Source of the DNA: Gonocerus acuteangulatus
Lineage: Eukaryota; Arthropoda; Insecta; Hemiptera; Coreidae
NCBI GenBank assembly: GCA_946811695.1
Contig: OX328126.1
Location: 4,801,962 to 4,865,961, forward strand
Direction: 5' to 3'
Length of the DNA stretch: 64,000 nt
The notes below the pieces were generated by a model that saw only the letters and a program-made list of their open reading frames with translations, did not search any database and was not told the origin of the DNA. Positions 1 through 10,616 of this stretch are shown here, one piece after another. A program made the translations under genes and the position numbers. Position 1 is the first letter of the stretch. Every line of letters begins with the position of its first letter.

Positions 1-254
1 TTTACATCCTAAAGGGAGTGAAAAATCCTTTCTTAGTGAGTGTTTACATCCTAAAGGGAGTGAAAAATCCTTTCTTAGTGAGTGTTTACATCCTAAAGGG
101 AGTGAAAAATCCTTTCTTAGTGAGTGTTTACATCCTAAAGGGAGTGAAAAATCCTTTCTTAGTGAGTGTTTACATCCTAAAGGGAGTGAAAAATCCTTTC
201 TTAGTGAGTGTTTACATCCTAAAGGGAGTGAAAAATCCTTTCTTAGTGAGTGTT
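1..254. repeat. 42-bp tandem array, 6 copies
   Basis: Six near-identical 42-bp units, starting with the motif TTTACATCCTAAAGGGAGTG and continuing beyond the left edge of the window. Because 42 is divisible by 3 an open frame of 14-residue repeats runs through it; this is a by-product of periodicity. A diverged single copy of the unit lies at 48141-48186. Confidence 0.97.
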
Positions 255-1176
255 TAGTGGATGTAAGAACTGCATGACAAGTGTGTGTAAAGCAATACTG
301 CCTGCTAGTAGATATCTAGTGGATGTAAGAACTGCATGACAAGTGTGTGTAAAGCAATACTGCCTCCTAGTAGATACCTAGTGGATGTAAGAACTGCATG
401 ACAAGTGTGTGTAAAGCAATACTGCCTCCTAGTAGATACCTAGTGGATGTAAGAACTGTATGACAAGTGTGTGTAAAGCAATACTGCCTCCTAGTAGATA
501 CCTAGTGGATGTAAGAACTGTATGACAAGGGTGTGTAAAGCAATACTGCCTCCTAGTAGATACCTAGTGGATGTAAGAACTGTATGACAAGTGTGTGTAA
601 AGCAATACTGCCTCCTAGTAGATACCTAGTGGATGTAAGAACTGTATGACAAGTGTGTGTAAAGCAATACTGCCTCCTAGTAGATACCTAGTGGATGTAA
701 GAACTGTATGACAAGGGTGTGTAAAGCAATACTGCCTCCTAGTAGATACCTAGTGGATGTAAGAACTGTATGACAAGTGTGTGTAAAGCAATACTGCCTC
801 CTAGTAGATACCTAGTGGATGTAAGAACTGTATGACAAGGGTGTGTAAAGCAATACTGCCTCCTAGTAGATACCTAGTGGATGTAAGAACTGCATGACAA
901 GTGTGCGTAAAGCAATACTGCCTCCTAGTAGATACCTAGTGGATGTAAGAACTGCATGACAAGTGTGTGTAAAGCAATACTGCCTCCTAGTAGATACCTA
1001 GTGGATGTAAGAACTGCATGACAAGTGAGTGTAAAGCAATACTACCTCCTAGTAGATACCTAGTGGATGTAAGAACTGCATGACAAGTGTGTGTAAAGCA
1101 ATACTGCCTCCTAGTAGATACCTAGTGGATGTAAGAACTGCATGACAAGTGTGTGTAAAGCAATACTGCCTCCTAG
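255..1176. repeat. 62-bp tandem array, about 15 copies
   Basis: Units begin TAGTGGATGTAAGAACTG and recur every 62 bp (255, 317, ... 1123). Variants are single substitutions (GCATGAC/GTATGAC, AAGTGTG/AAGGGTG). It directly abuts the 42-bp array with no unique spacer. The last unit is cut at TCCTAG. No coding potential. Confidence 0.97.
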
Positions 1177-1271
1177 AGTCAGTTTTCGGTACACAATCAA
1201 CGATGTGTAAATAATTCTAAATACCACCAAATGAATATCTTAAGATTGCCATACAGGTTCAGTTCAAATCC

Positions 1272-1840
1272 CAAGGCAGAGACTGCACAGTTTGGCCTCA
1301 AGTTTTGGACTGAACGGATCTAGCACACACGCGATAAGTTAATAAACCTCAAGGCAGAGACTGCACAGTTTTGCCTCAAGGTTTGGACTGAACGGATCTA
1401 GCACACACGCGATAAGTTAATAAACCTCAAGACAGAGACTGCACAGTTTTGCCTCAAGGTTTGGACTGAACGGATCTAGCAGACACACGCGATAAGTTAA
1501 TAAACCTCAAGGCAGAGACTGCACAGTTTTGCCTCAAGGTTTGGACTGAACGGATCTAGCAGACACACGCGATAAGTTAATAAACCTCAAGGCAGAGACT
1601 GCACAGTTTTGCCTCAAGGTTTGGACTGAACGGATCTAGCAGACACATGATAAGTTAATAAACCTCAAGGCAGAGACTGCACAGTTTTGCCTCAAGGTTT
1701 GGACTGAACGGATCTAGCAGACACATGATAAGTTAATAAACCTCAAGGCAGAGACTGCACAGTTTGGCCTCAAGGTTTGGACTGAACGGATCTAGCAGAC
1801 ACATGATAAGTTAATAAACCTCAAGGTAGGGACTGCACAG
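1272..1840. repeat. 78-80-bp tandem array, about 7.3 copies
   Basis: Units start at 1272, 1350, 1428, 1508, 1588, 1666, 1744 and 1822. Each carries CAAGGCAGAGACTGCACAG, and the ends contain ACACACGCGATAAG or ACACATGATAAG. Length changes of 2 bp come from CA-step variation in the ACACAC stretch. Fragments of the unit (CTGCACAGTCC, GGACTGTACAG) recur in degraded form up to about 2000. Confidence 0.95.
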
Positions 1841-2300
1841 GCCAGTTAGAGTAGACCCACTGAATGTGTAGCAAATATCCTCTTGTCCACACACATCTGG
1901 CCTGGCCTGCACAGTCCCAACCTCATTGGACTGTACAGTTAATCTATTGGTTTTATCATCCTACTTGGATGGACTGTAGAGTTCAACCCTGGCCTCAAGG
2001 ATGTCCCATGAGGACATCTCAAGATTTGGAATGCGCGATCCATATCTTAAAATGTAAGGAACATTAAATCGATCAAAACTTTATCTACTGCAGAAATAAA
2101 AAGTATCTATAAACCTTAGGTTGCTAAAAAACAATTATTCCAAATTAAAAATTTAGGTTAAAAGAAATTAAAATGAAAGAAAACGGAATGTTCACATATT
2201 ATTAGCCGTAGAACTTACTAAAATTCTATGAAACTGTTCGAATTAGCAGTTAGCAGTTGTATCTGTTATTTCTATCATTATTAGCATTAGAATTTTGAAG
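1841..2300. other. AT-rich stretch without recognised gene
   Basis: No credible coding frame. The 67-codon frame at 1864-2067 is built partly from decayed pieces of the preceding array. The rest is AT-rich unique-looking sequence. Confidence 0.6.
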
Positions 2301-2301
2301 A

Positions 2302-2535
2302 GTGTATAGAAAACAGTGCTGTAGCAGATCACTGATACATGGCCTCAATTACCTGGAAAGCCATTTACATAAGATTGGTTTATCAGATTCTCCGATCTGT
2401 GCAGTTTGCTTCCAAGATGACGGCACTGTGTATAACCTTTCACACTGCACAGAACTGCTGGGGGACACTGGAGATGAGACCACAGCGCACAATGGGGCAA
2501 ATGACCGATTTAGGAGAGCAAAAGCCAAAAAATAA
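2302..2535 (+). pseudogene. Non-LTR retrotransposon 3' end, zinc-knuckle fragment
   Basis: The frame holds a segment reading HLHKIGLSDSPICAVC, followed about 14 residues later by an H-C pair. This has the look of the cysteine/histidine knuckle found after the reverse transcriptase and RNase H regions at the C-terminus of many LINE ORF2 proteins (Cys-x2-Cys, then His-x-Cys). Only about 60 recognisable codons remain; the rest of the ORF is missing, so this is a 5'-truncated dead copy. A short stretch further on (GCAAATGACC followed by AGGAGAGCAAAA) recurs in inverted orientation at about 4437-4465, which suggests a shared LINE 3' tail. Family recognition is from motif memory only; the clade is not settled. 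Confidence 0.6.
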
Positions 2536-2917
2536 ATGTCGCATTTAGAGACACATACTATTAGCAATGTAAACACACGTATCTTGGAATTCAAAAACAG
2601 TGCGCTCACTGTCGACAAGCCAAGTGGTCAGAGTCCACATTTTTCCCAACAAATAAGTCTAGTTTATTAATAAGCTTCTTAATAGTTGTTTGTGCGATAT
2701 TGAAGGGCAACAAGGTAATCTCCAAGCATGAGCTTCCATTTAAATAGTAAGTGTTAATATTATTTTTTCTATTTAAGTAATAATTAAGTATTTAAAGATA
2801 AGAAGAAGAAGAAGAAAAATATTTTTATTTTGGACAAAAACAGATTGTTTTTTTCACAAATTGAAAGAAAAAGAAAGAAAAAAAATATAATAGGTTGCTC
2901 TTTACATTAAAATAAAA
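2536..2917. other. AT-rich spacer with purine-rich stretch
   Basis: Nothing coding. Contains a GAA/AAG-rich run (about 2798-2820) and A-rich tracts (about 2860-2890) next to the 84-bp array, which could be a degraded poly(A) tail region. Confidence 0.5.
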
Positions 2918-3987
2918 TGTCTTGATACAGCCTCGGCTTGAGGCGTCGGGCTGTAGGTTCTCCTAGGTTGTAGATCGTGGCAGCTGAAGAAAGAGGTAGT
3001 TTGTCTTGATACAGCCTCGGCTTGAGGCGTCGGGCTGTAGGTTCTCCTAGGTTGTAGATCGTGGCAGCAGAAGAAAGAGGTAGTTTGTCTTGATACAGCC
3101 TCGGCTTGAGGCGTCGGGCTGTAGGTTCTCCTAGGTTGTAGATCGTGGCAGCAGAAGAAAGAGGTAGTTTGTCTTGATACAGCCTCGGCTTGAGGCGTCG
3201 GGCTGTAGGTACTCCTAGGTTGTAGATCGTGGCAGCAGAAGAAAGAGGTAGTTTGTCTTGATACAGCCTCGGCTTGAGGCGTCGGGCTGTAGGTTCTCCT
3301 AGGTTGTAGATCGTGGCAGCTGAAGAAAGAGGTAGTTTGTCTTGATACAGCCTCGGCTTGAGGCGTCGGGCTGTTGGTACTCCTAGGTTGTAGATCGTGG
3401 CAGCTGAAGAAAGAGGTAGTTTGTCTTGATACAGCCTCGGCTTGAGGCGTCGACCATGTAGGTACTCCTAGGTTGTAGATCGTGGCAGCTGAAGAAAGAG
3501 GTAGCTTCTCTTGGTGCCTTCGGGTCAGTTCTTCGATGTGAAATGTGATTGGATCAACTCCCAGTTCTCGATGAAGCAAGGTGTTCCGAACGAACTAAGG
3601 GGCGTTGGCTGCAATCCGTAGAAATTTGTTTTGTAAATTCTGTAGTCGTCTGATGTTGGTGGTGTTTGTTCCATACCATACAGGGCAGGCGTAAGTCAGT
3701 ATTGGGAGGATCATGGTTTTATAAAGTAGTGTTACTAGAGAAGGTCGAAGTGAAGTTTTTCTGTTCATCAGTGGGTAAAGTTTTGAGAGTCTGGAGTGTG
3801 CATGTCGCAATTTTATGTTAATGTGTAATTTTCAAGTAAGACGAGTGTCAAAGTATAGTCCTAGATACCTCACTCCCTGGTCCTTCGGGCTCCAAGCAAC
3901 TGGGAGTCCATCCTATTGGATTTCTGGTAGTTCTTCGTTCGAAAACCGCCATAGGGAAAAGACTTTGGCCTCCGTTTTGGTTGAATT
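2902..3987 (-). pseudogene. jockey-like LINE reverse transcriptase, C-terminal fragment
   Basis: Read on the minus strand, one frame runs from about 3987 down to 2902. Recognisable blocks in order are KTEAKVFS, VRYLGLYFDTRLT, then RLSKLYPLMNRKT, LLYKTMILPILTYACPVW, LQNLQNKFLRIAANAP, and LLHRELGVDPITFHIEEL. This is the order seen at the end of jockey-clade ORF2 reverse transcriptases, after the catalytic domain. The frame is interrupted by stops at 3913-3915, 3832-3834 and 3595-3597; the last two sit where the family normally has tryptophan (TGG to TGA/TAG), as expected of a decaying copy. The catalytic YxDD region is absent, so it is 5'-truncated. Downstream, the same frame passes without stops into the 84-bp array, whose unit starts from the last LINE codons. 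Confidence 0.85.
2918..3510 (-). repeat. 84-bp tandem array derived from LINE C-terminus, about 7 copies
   Basis: Units start at 2918, 3002, 3086, 3170, 3254, 3338 and 3422. The unit is 28 codons and stays open in the jockey-like frame (repeating TTSFF(S/C)CHDLQPR). Its LINE-proximal copy reads directly on from the retrotransposon sequence, so the unit came from the LINE 3' end by in-place duplication. Confidence 0.93.
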
Positions 3988-4394
3988 TTAAAGACAAGAA
4001 ATTAGTACATGGCTTGAACGCGCCAAATTTAAAAGGATAGAAGTTTACATAATTTGCAAGATTAGGCCAGATTAAGTACGAATTCTAACAAAACATTTTC
4101 TTTGAAATAATGGGAGGTGATGCATAATTATTTTGTAACCAACCTTATCCAACTTTTTTAACAACATCAATTGTTGGGCACATGCGTGATTCCACGAAAA
4201 GAGCTGTTTGACGTTTTGCGGAAAAAAACTTAATTTGTCAGACACAAACGCCGGCGTCTTGCAATGTATTTTTAACAAATTGACTGTGTATGGTGAAGAG
4301 GGAGTTGATTTTGATCAAATGGCAAAAATTAAACCTAAACCTAGTCTAAATTCAATCTATAATGGTTCCAAATGTTCACTAATTATCAATTTTT
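3988..4394. other. No recognised feature
   Basis: Overlapping short open frames on both strands (4072-4278 minus, 4208-4396 plus) have no recognisable motif and shadow each other. No repeat structure seen. Confidence 0.5.
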
Positions 4395-4665
4395 AGTGTT
4401 TCATTCGATTACAAAAGTGACCATGAGTGATCGGAATTTTGCTCTCCTAGATTGGTCATTTGCACCACTGCGTCGAATGGCGTAACAGCCAAGGACGTAT
4501 GTTGGTACAAGAATAATAATAATGCTTTTACGACAACGAAGCATCAAATTTCTTCTAGTGCTTTCTGTGTCTAGAGAAAGGGCGAAGTGTAACTGAGTGT
4601 GTAAGAAGCAAAATCGATTGGCTCCATTAGAGCTGCCTGTATATTTTTCTATTTTTTTTTTCTCC
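4395..4665 (-). mobile_element. Possible LINE 3' tail (minus strand)
   Basis: On the minus strand a stretch near 4437-4465 (GCAAATGACC, then AGGAGAGCAAAA) closely repeats the tail of the LINE fragment at about 2490-2522. The following sequence could be the 3' UTR of the same family. No coding region is recognised. Weak call based on one shared block. Confidence 0.35.
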
Positions 4666-5339
4666 ATCGAGGTAGAAATGTTTACTTTAACTCATTCACT
4701 TTAGACGGGGAACACCAACGCCATCTTCCGTCATCATTTATCATGCAAATTCACTTCAAACCTTTTTAAGTCTGAGAAAAAAATTAATTTTATTTATTCT
4801 GTGGATGTTCTGTCGTTCAGAAAGGGTTGGAGAGTGATTTGTCAAAGATTGGGTTGTCTGTGTGAATATTTTTTGCTTCAAAAATACTTTAAAGACTTAA
4901 CACTTTCAGGGCCGATGGCTTCGAACGAAATTTCCATCAGGGCCCAAGTCATCCTTTTGTATAGTTATTTTGGCAAACACGTAAGAAAAAAAAAGTGAAG
5001 AAACTATTAAAATGATGTGCTTTTACTGGATTATTTACAATTAGTAAAATGTCAAATAGGTCACGATAGCGGGGCCGCTGAAGGAATTGTTCTGGCGGAT
5101 TCAGTATCATAAGATACCAGACCTGTAAACCTAACCAGGAATACCTAATGAAGCCCCAAACCAAACACGAAGGGTATAGGACAAGGCTCGGAGTAGTGGG
5201 GATAGAAAGAAAGGCAGGCTATATGCTGACGCACACGCCACGACACTAGGCCTGAACGTGGTAAATGTTATCATAATAAGTACGATTTGATAATCACACC
5301 CTAAAAGGCCGGCCGTAAGTGCACTAAGGTATCGATTCT
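4666..5339. other. No recognised gene
   Basis: Short open frames only, without motifs. The part next to 5340 may belong to the body of the SINE annotated after it, but its end cannot be defined from one copy. Confidence 0.4.
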
Positions 5340-5556
5340 GGACAGGAATCTGATATTTAAACATTCTTACCATAAGGAGATAGTGTGTCCAGTACTATTC
5401 TCCGACCACATGGCATTCCTCCTTTGAAGAAATGAGTGAGCCTAGGGACGATTTGGAACCTCGAACGACGACACTCCAAGATAAAACCTTTATTTCACTC
5501 CGAGTTATGAACTAGATAACTCCACAACATGAATCCGGTGCTCTACCACTTGGCCC
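5340..5556 (-). mobile_element. tRNA-derived SINE, family 2 (minus strand)
   Basis: Read on the minus strand from about 5556, the head GGCCAAGTGGTAGAGCACCG resembles a tRNA A box. A B-box-like GTTCGAGGTTCC follows about 90 bp later, then a non-tRNA body. The spacing is longer than in a tRNA, so this is a SINE head and not a tRNA gene. The B-box half (5437-5478) is clearly related to the end of the 118-bp satellite unit at 7100-9213 (shared CGTCGTTCGAG and ATCGTCCCTAGGC). The 3' end is uncertain. Confidence 0.6.
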
Positions 5557-6286
5557 TCTTCAAAATATTGCTGATCACTAATTAAGACAATTTGTGGGAC
5601 TATTATTTGAAATTTATTCAACACCTGCTTCAGCCTAATACAGGAAATTAAATGCTCTTCGCCTTAGATGCGGAGCATCATCAATAAATACATAAATATT
5701 TGAAATTTCTGAAAAGGTATTAATTAATTACTCATAACTTTTACGACGGAGTAGGACAATATACGATGCAAATTCCTTAACGTTTTTTGCCACAACTTTA
5801 ATAGTTCAAATAATTTAGCACAGAATATTCAACTAACGTTTATAAATTTTATGTTATTGTCTATTATATTATATAATATAATGTTATATTATATATAATA
5901 TATATCTATTATGTATGTATATTATATGTCTATTATATTACATAATATTGTCTATTATATTATATAAGTATATTATTTAGATAACAAAATATATTGGCGT
6001 AAGAATAAAGTCATACATTTTTCTTAAAATGCGTGGACACGATAATTGTTTATATTATTATTCTCCTGAGTTCTATTGAATTTCTATTGTTGTTACCAAG
6101 GACTGACTTATTTGACGGTTGACCATAGCGTACGTCTATATCAATACAAAGCACCTTTTACTATTATTTAAACAATATTTATTCGTTTTAGTGGCTTGAA
6201 GGGCTCCACAACAACGCTGATCTGCTCAAAGAAAATTAATAATAAAAATAATAAGGAAATCATTTTAAATTAAATTCATAAATAAC
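5557..6286. other. AT-rich spacer with TATTATATTA-type simple repeat
   Basis: Between about 5858 and 5975 the sequence is almost pure A/T with recurring TCTATTATATTA steps, a degenerate microsatellite. Otherwise no feature; no coding frame. Confidence 0.7.
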
Positions 6287-6699
6287 AATTTAAACAATAT
6301 AATACTATGGTTTTATAGTTAATATAAACAATATAATACTATGGTTTTATGGTTAATTTGAACAATATAATACTATGGTTTTATGGTTAATTTAAACAAT
6401 ATAATACTATGGTTTTATGGTTAATTTAAACAATATAATACTATGGGTTTGTGGTTAATTTAAACAATATAATACTATGGGTTTATGGTTAATTTAAACA
6501 ATATAATACTATGGGTTTATGGTTAATTTAAACAATATAATACTATGGGTTTATGGTTAATTTAAACAATATAATACTATGGGTTTATGGTTAATTTAAA
6601 CAATATAATACTATGGGTTTATGGTTAATTTAAACAATATAATACTATGGGTTTATGGTTAATTTAAACAATATAATACTATGGTTTTATGGTTAATTT
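6287..6699. repeat. 34-bp tandem array, 12 copies
   Basis: Unit is TAATTTAAACAATATAATAC followed by TATGGGTTTATGGT. A GGTTTT form occurs in the outer copies and GGGTTT in the middle copies, so the centre was homogenised more recently than the edges. Confidence 0.96.
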
Positions 6700-7099
6700 T
6701 TATCTATGTTTCACAACTATAGGAAATCTATAGAAAATCTGTAAGAGTTGCCGAAACTCTGCTTCATTAAATTAATTCAGAATGTCCAACTGACTCCCGC
6801 GCAGCTTTTCCACTTCACTAATGTAGCGACCAAGCTCAGAAGCTTTTCCGCCAAATCCTCTTTTAATTAACTCAAAAGGGTTCTCTAATTCATTGTGTAT
6901 ATTCAGGATTAAAGCATTGTTTTAACAAACTTACATTAACATAATGTTTAATCAATATTAATTATAAAAGTGGCAATTAAAATTATGGAAACAATCCTGA
7001 AAAAACCGGATGGTATTCCCGCGAAATGTAAGGAAATAACCACACGGGAAACCTGGATTAGGAAGAAGAAAATCTAAAATTTAATAAAATATCTTTCTG
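6700..7099. other. No recognised gene
   Basis: Unique-looking AT-rich sequence between two arrays; no open frame or repeat of note. Confidence 0.5.
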
Positions 7100-9213
7100 A
7101 ACAAATATATTTATTTGCTACACATATCTACCGACCAATCTTTAAAAAGTCATTTTGGTTTGTTTAAAGTTTCGTCGTTCGAGTCAGGGTCCCAGATCGT
7201 CCCTAGGCACGCCCAGCCTTTAATATATTTATTTGCTACACATATCTACCGACCAATCTTTAAAAAGTCATTTAGGTTTGTTTAAAGTTTCGTCGTTCGA
7301 GTCAGGGTCCCAGATCGTCCCTAGGCACGCCCAACCTTTAATATATTTATTTGCTACACATATCTACCGACCAATCTTTAAAAAGTCATTTAGGTTTGTT
7401 TAAAGTTTCGTCGTTCGAGTCAGGGTCCCAGATCGTCCCTAGGCACGCCCAGCCTTTAATATATTTATTTGCTACACATATCTACCGATCGAGTCAGGGT
7501 CCCAGATCGTCCCTAGGCACGCCCAACCTTTAATATATTTATTTGCTACACATATCTACCGACCAATCTTTAAAAAGTCATTTAGGTTTGTTTAAAGTTT
7601 CGTCGTTCGAGTCAGGGTCCCAGATCGTCCCTAGGCACGCCCAGCCTTTAATATATTTATTTGCTACACATATCTACCGACCAATCTTTAAAAAGTCATT
7701 TTGGTTTGTTTAAAGTTACGTCGTTCGAGTCAGGGTCCCAGATCGTCCCTAGCCACGCCCAGCCTTTAATATATTTATTTGCTACACATATCTACCGACC
7801 AATCTTTAAAAAGTCATTTAGGTTTGTTTAAAGTTACGTCGTTCGAGTCAGGGTCCCAGATCGTCCCTAGCCACGCCCAGCCTTTAATATATTTATTTGC
7901 TACACATATCTACCGACCAATCTTTAAAAAGTCATTTTGGTTTGTTTAAAGTTTCGTCGTTCGAGTCAGGGTCCCAGATCGTCCCTAGGCACGCCCAGCC
8001 TTTAATATATTTATTTGCTACACATATCTACCGATCAATCTTTAAAAAGTCATTTAGGTTTGTTTAAAGTTTCGTCGTTCGAGTCAGGGTCCCAGATCGT
8101 CCCTAGGCACGCCCAGCCTTTAATATATTTATTTGCTACACATATCTACCGACCAATCTTTAAAAAGTCATTTAGGTTTGTTTAAAGTTTCGTCGTTCGA
8201 GTCAGGGTCCCAGATCGTCCCTAGGCACGCCCAGCCTTTAATATATTTATTTGCTACACATATCTACCGACCAATCTTTAAAAAGTCATTTTGGTTTGTT
8301 TAAAGTTACGTCGTTCGAGTCAGGGTCCCAGATCGTCCCTAGGCACGCCCAGCCTTTAATATATTTATTTGCTACACATATCTACCGATCGAGTCAGGGT
8401 CCCAGATCGTCCCTAGGCACGCCCAACCTTTAATATATTTATTTGCTACACATATCTACCGACCAATCTTTAAGAAGTCATTTTGGTTTGTTTAAAGTTT
8501 CGTCGTTCGAGTCAGGGTCCCAGATCGTCCCTAGGCACGCCCAGCCTTTAATATATTTATTTGCTACACATATCTACCGATCGAGTCAGGGTCCCAGATC
8601 GTCCCTAGGCACGCCCAGCCTTTAATATATTTATTTGCTACACATATCTACCGACCAATCTTTAAGAAGTCATTTTGGTTTGTTTAAAGTTTCGTCGTTC
8701 GAGTCAGGGTCCCAGATCGTCCCTAGGCACGCCCAACCTTTAATATATTTATTTGCTACACATATCTACCGACCAATCTTTAAAAAGTCATTTTGGTTTG
8801 TTTAAAGTTACGTCGTTCGAGTCAGGGTCCCAGATCGTCCCTAGGCACGCCCAGCCTTTAATATATTTATTTGCTACACATATCTACCGACCAATCTTTA
8901 AAAAGTCATTTTGGTTTGTTTAAAGTTTCGTCGTTCGAGTCAGGGTCCCAGATCGTCCCTAGGCACGCCCAACCTTTAATATATTTATTTGCTACACATA
9001 TCTACCGACCAATCTTTAAAAAGTCATTTTGGTTTGTTTAAAGTTTCGTCGTTCGAGTCAGGGTCCCAGATCGTCCCTAGGCACGCCCAACCTTTAATAT
9101 ATTTATTTGCTACACATATCTACCGACCAATCTTTAAAAAGTCATTTTGGTTTGTTTAAAGTTTCGTCGTTCGAGTCAGGGACCCAGATCGTCCCTAGGC
9201 ACGCCCAGCCTTT
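7100..9213. repeat. 118-bp satellite, 19 units (16 full, 3 deleted to 74 bp)
   Basis: Unit starts (at TTATTTGCTACAC) are 7111, 7229, 7347, 7465, 7539, 7657, 7775, 7893, 8011, 8129, 8247, 8365, 8439, 8557, 8631, 8749, 8867, 8985 and 9103. Units at 7465, 8365 and 8557 are 74 bp: the same 44-bp internal segment is missing, with the junction CCGATCGAGTC, so they share one deletion event spread by array turnover. Sub-variants (TTTAGG/TTTTGG, GTTTCG/GTTACG, AGCC/AACC) are intermixed. The right third resembles the B-box half of the SINE at 5340-5556. The 60-codon open frames are periodic artefacts. Confidence 0.97.
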
Positions 9214-9592
9214 AATAAGTAACTTCAAAAGAGAAAATATGGGACATAAATTTTTTAGGACTATTGATCCAAAAGATAAACCAGTTAAAATATAATGTTT
9301 TTGTGAGAAGATATTCTATAAGTCTTCATCTAATTTATTACAGCCGTGCTAGGTTATTAGTTGGATCTACAAGAAAAATTATTTTGAACATTCCCAAACT
9401 GCTTTTCGTGTGAAAAGGTAGGAGCAGTAATGAATAATTTGAATTTTGTTGAAAATATTTTAATTTTGTGCAACTTTTTAAAATTAAAATGTTGACAGAA
9501 AGAATTTGCGAAAACATCACTTCCACATTAAAAATTCATAAGATTCTAGAGAAACTACTATTCTGAAAATATATTACGAGTAGACGCGCGAT
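9214..9592. other. Spacer with a dispersed-repeat block
   Basis: No gene. Positions about 9518-9575 (CACTTCCACATTAAAAATTC and on) are nearly repeated at about 22508-22562, in both cases just outside an inverted-repeat element. The block is therefore a dispersed repeat of unknown type. Confidence 0.6.
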
Positions 9593-9975
9593 ATACAGGG
9601 TGGCCACACAATAAGGGACAATATAAGATATTTATATGGAGGGTTGATAGCAGGACTAGACCAAGTCCATGTTATACAGTTTTCAGAAAATGAGTAATAT
9701 GCGTTTTAATTGCAGATACGCTGTATAAATCCTATTGACCAGTATAAGTCTTAAAAACATTTGATCTTAAACACTGACATTATTTATGTATAGCCTTGTT
9801 CATAAAATAGTTATAACTTGGCTAACTTGTGCTCTGCAAACAAATAAGAATGACTTCCAGATGTGTAGCAAGAACTGCTACAAGTGGCAAAATAATGAAG
9901 TTAGGACATAGTCTCCAAAAAAATGGACATGGTCTAGTTGTGCTCTCAACCCTCCATATTATAGTTTACTGAGGA
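9593..9975. mobile_element. MITE with diverged terminal inverted repeats
   Basis: Left arm about 9626-9672 (TATGGAGGGTTGATAGCAGG, ACTAGACCAAGTCCAT) is the reverse complement, with mismatches, of about 9918-9962. The outer end TACAGGGTGGCC resembles many insect DNA-transposon termini. There is no coding content; it is about 0.38 kb and non-autonomous. The exact ends are uncertain. Confidence 0.65.
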
Positions 9976-10254
9976 GTTCGGTGGATTTTAAAACATTAAA
10001 TACATTAGAAATTTTTGTTGTGATATTACCCATTCACTCAAATTACCGGTGATGTCGTATACAGACCTTACATTCTAGTAGACATAAAGAAATCTTACTT
10101 AACCTTCCATCCAGTAATTAGACTTTTCTGGGGAAGGCTTTGGAGGTTTTATTCCTTGGACTACACAGTAATCCTGGAGTTTTGACAGCCAGAAAAAGTA
10201 GCCTCGTATACTCAATACCACAGCGCACTGGCTGGAAGGTTGTGTACGATTTTA

Positions 10255-10411
10255 TTTATGTTTAATAATAAACTTGTTCTGGAAACCATTAGGTTTTGCT
10301 GGTTATAGTAAATTCAGAGACTAGTACACATGTTATAGTATTTATGTTTAATAATAAACTTGTTCTGGAAACCATTAGATTTTGCTGGTTATAGTAAATT
10401 CAGAGACTAGT
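10255..10411. repeat. 86-bp tandem duplication, later split by a SINE
   Basis: The block starting TTTATGTTTAATAATAAAC at 10255 is repeated at 10341 with very few changes. The second copy was then interrupted after TTCAGAGACTAGT by the SINE at 10412-10603 and resumes at 10604. The duplication therefore predates the SINE insertion. Confidence 0.9.
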
Positions 10412-10603
10412 TGTTTTTTTTTTGTTTTTTTTTTTTTTACGGCGCATCTACTTCTAAGGTCATTAGCGCCGACATCCAGGGTACAGGGAGGAATTTTCCC
10501 AACGAGCCCTGAGATGAGAAAATTCCTGCCGGAGGTGGGGATCGAACCCACCATCTCCCGCTTATGAATCCAAGGCGCTAACCATTAGACCACGGGAGAC
10601 CCC
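10412..10603 (-). mobile_element. tRNA-derived SINE, family 1 (minus strand), with target-site duplication
   Basis: On the minus strand the head reads GGGGTCTCCCGTGGTCTAAT, with A box GGTCTAATGGTTAGCG and B box GGTTCGATCCCC. A non-tRNA body follows, ending in a poly(A) tail seen as T-runs at 10413-10438. It is flanked by a perfect 13-bp direct repeat TTCAGAGACTAGT (10399-10411 and 10604-10616), the target-site duplication of LINE-mediated retrotransposition. Other copies are at 22250-22393 (minus), 39494-39674 (plus) and a tail-only piece at 30671-30730. The head resembles tRNA-Glu/Asp-type genes; the parent tRNA is inferred. Confidence 0.93.
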
Positions 10604-10616
10604 TTCAGAGACTAGT

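Noticed and set aside
4072..4278. 68-codon minus-strand frame with a protein-like look
   Set aside because: No motif recognised, overlaps another open frame on the plus strand, no second copy or context to support it.
10530..10600. Functional tRNA genes at the A/B-box sequences (also 22320-22393, 39494-39570, 5440-5556)
   Set aside because: No complete cloverleaf; the boxes are followed by SINE bodies and poly(A), and one copy has a target-site duplication.
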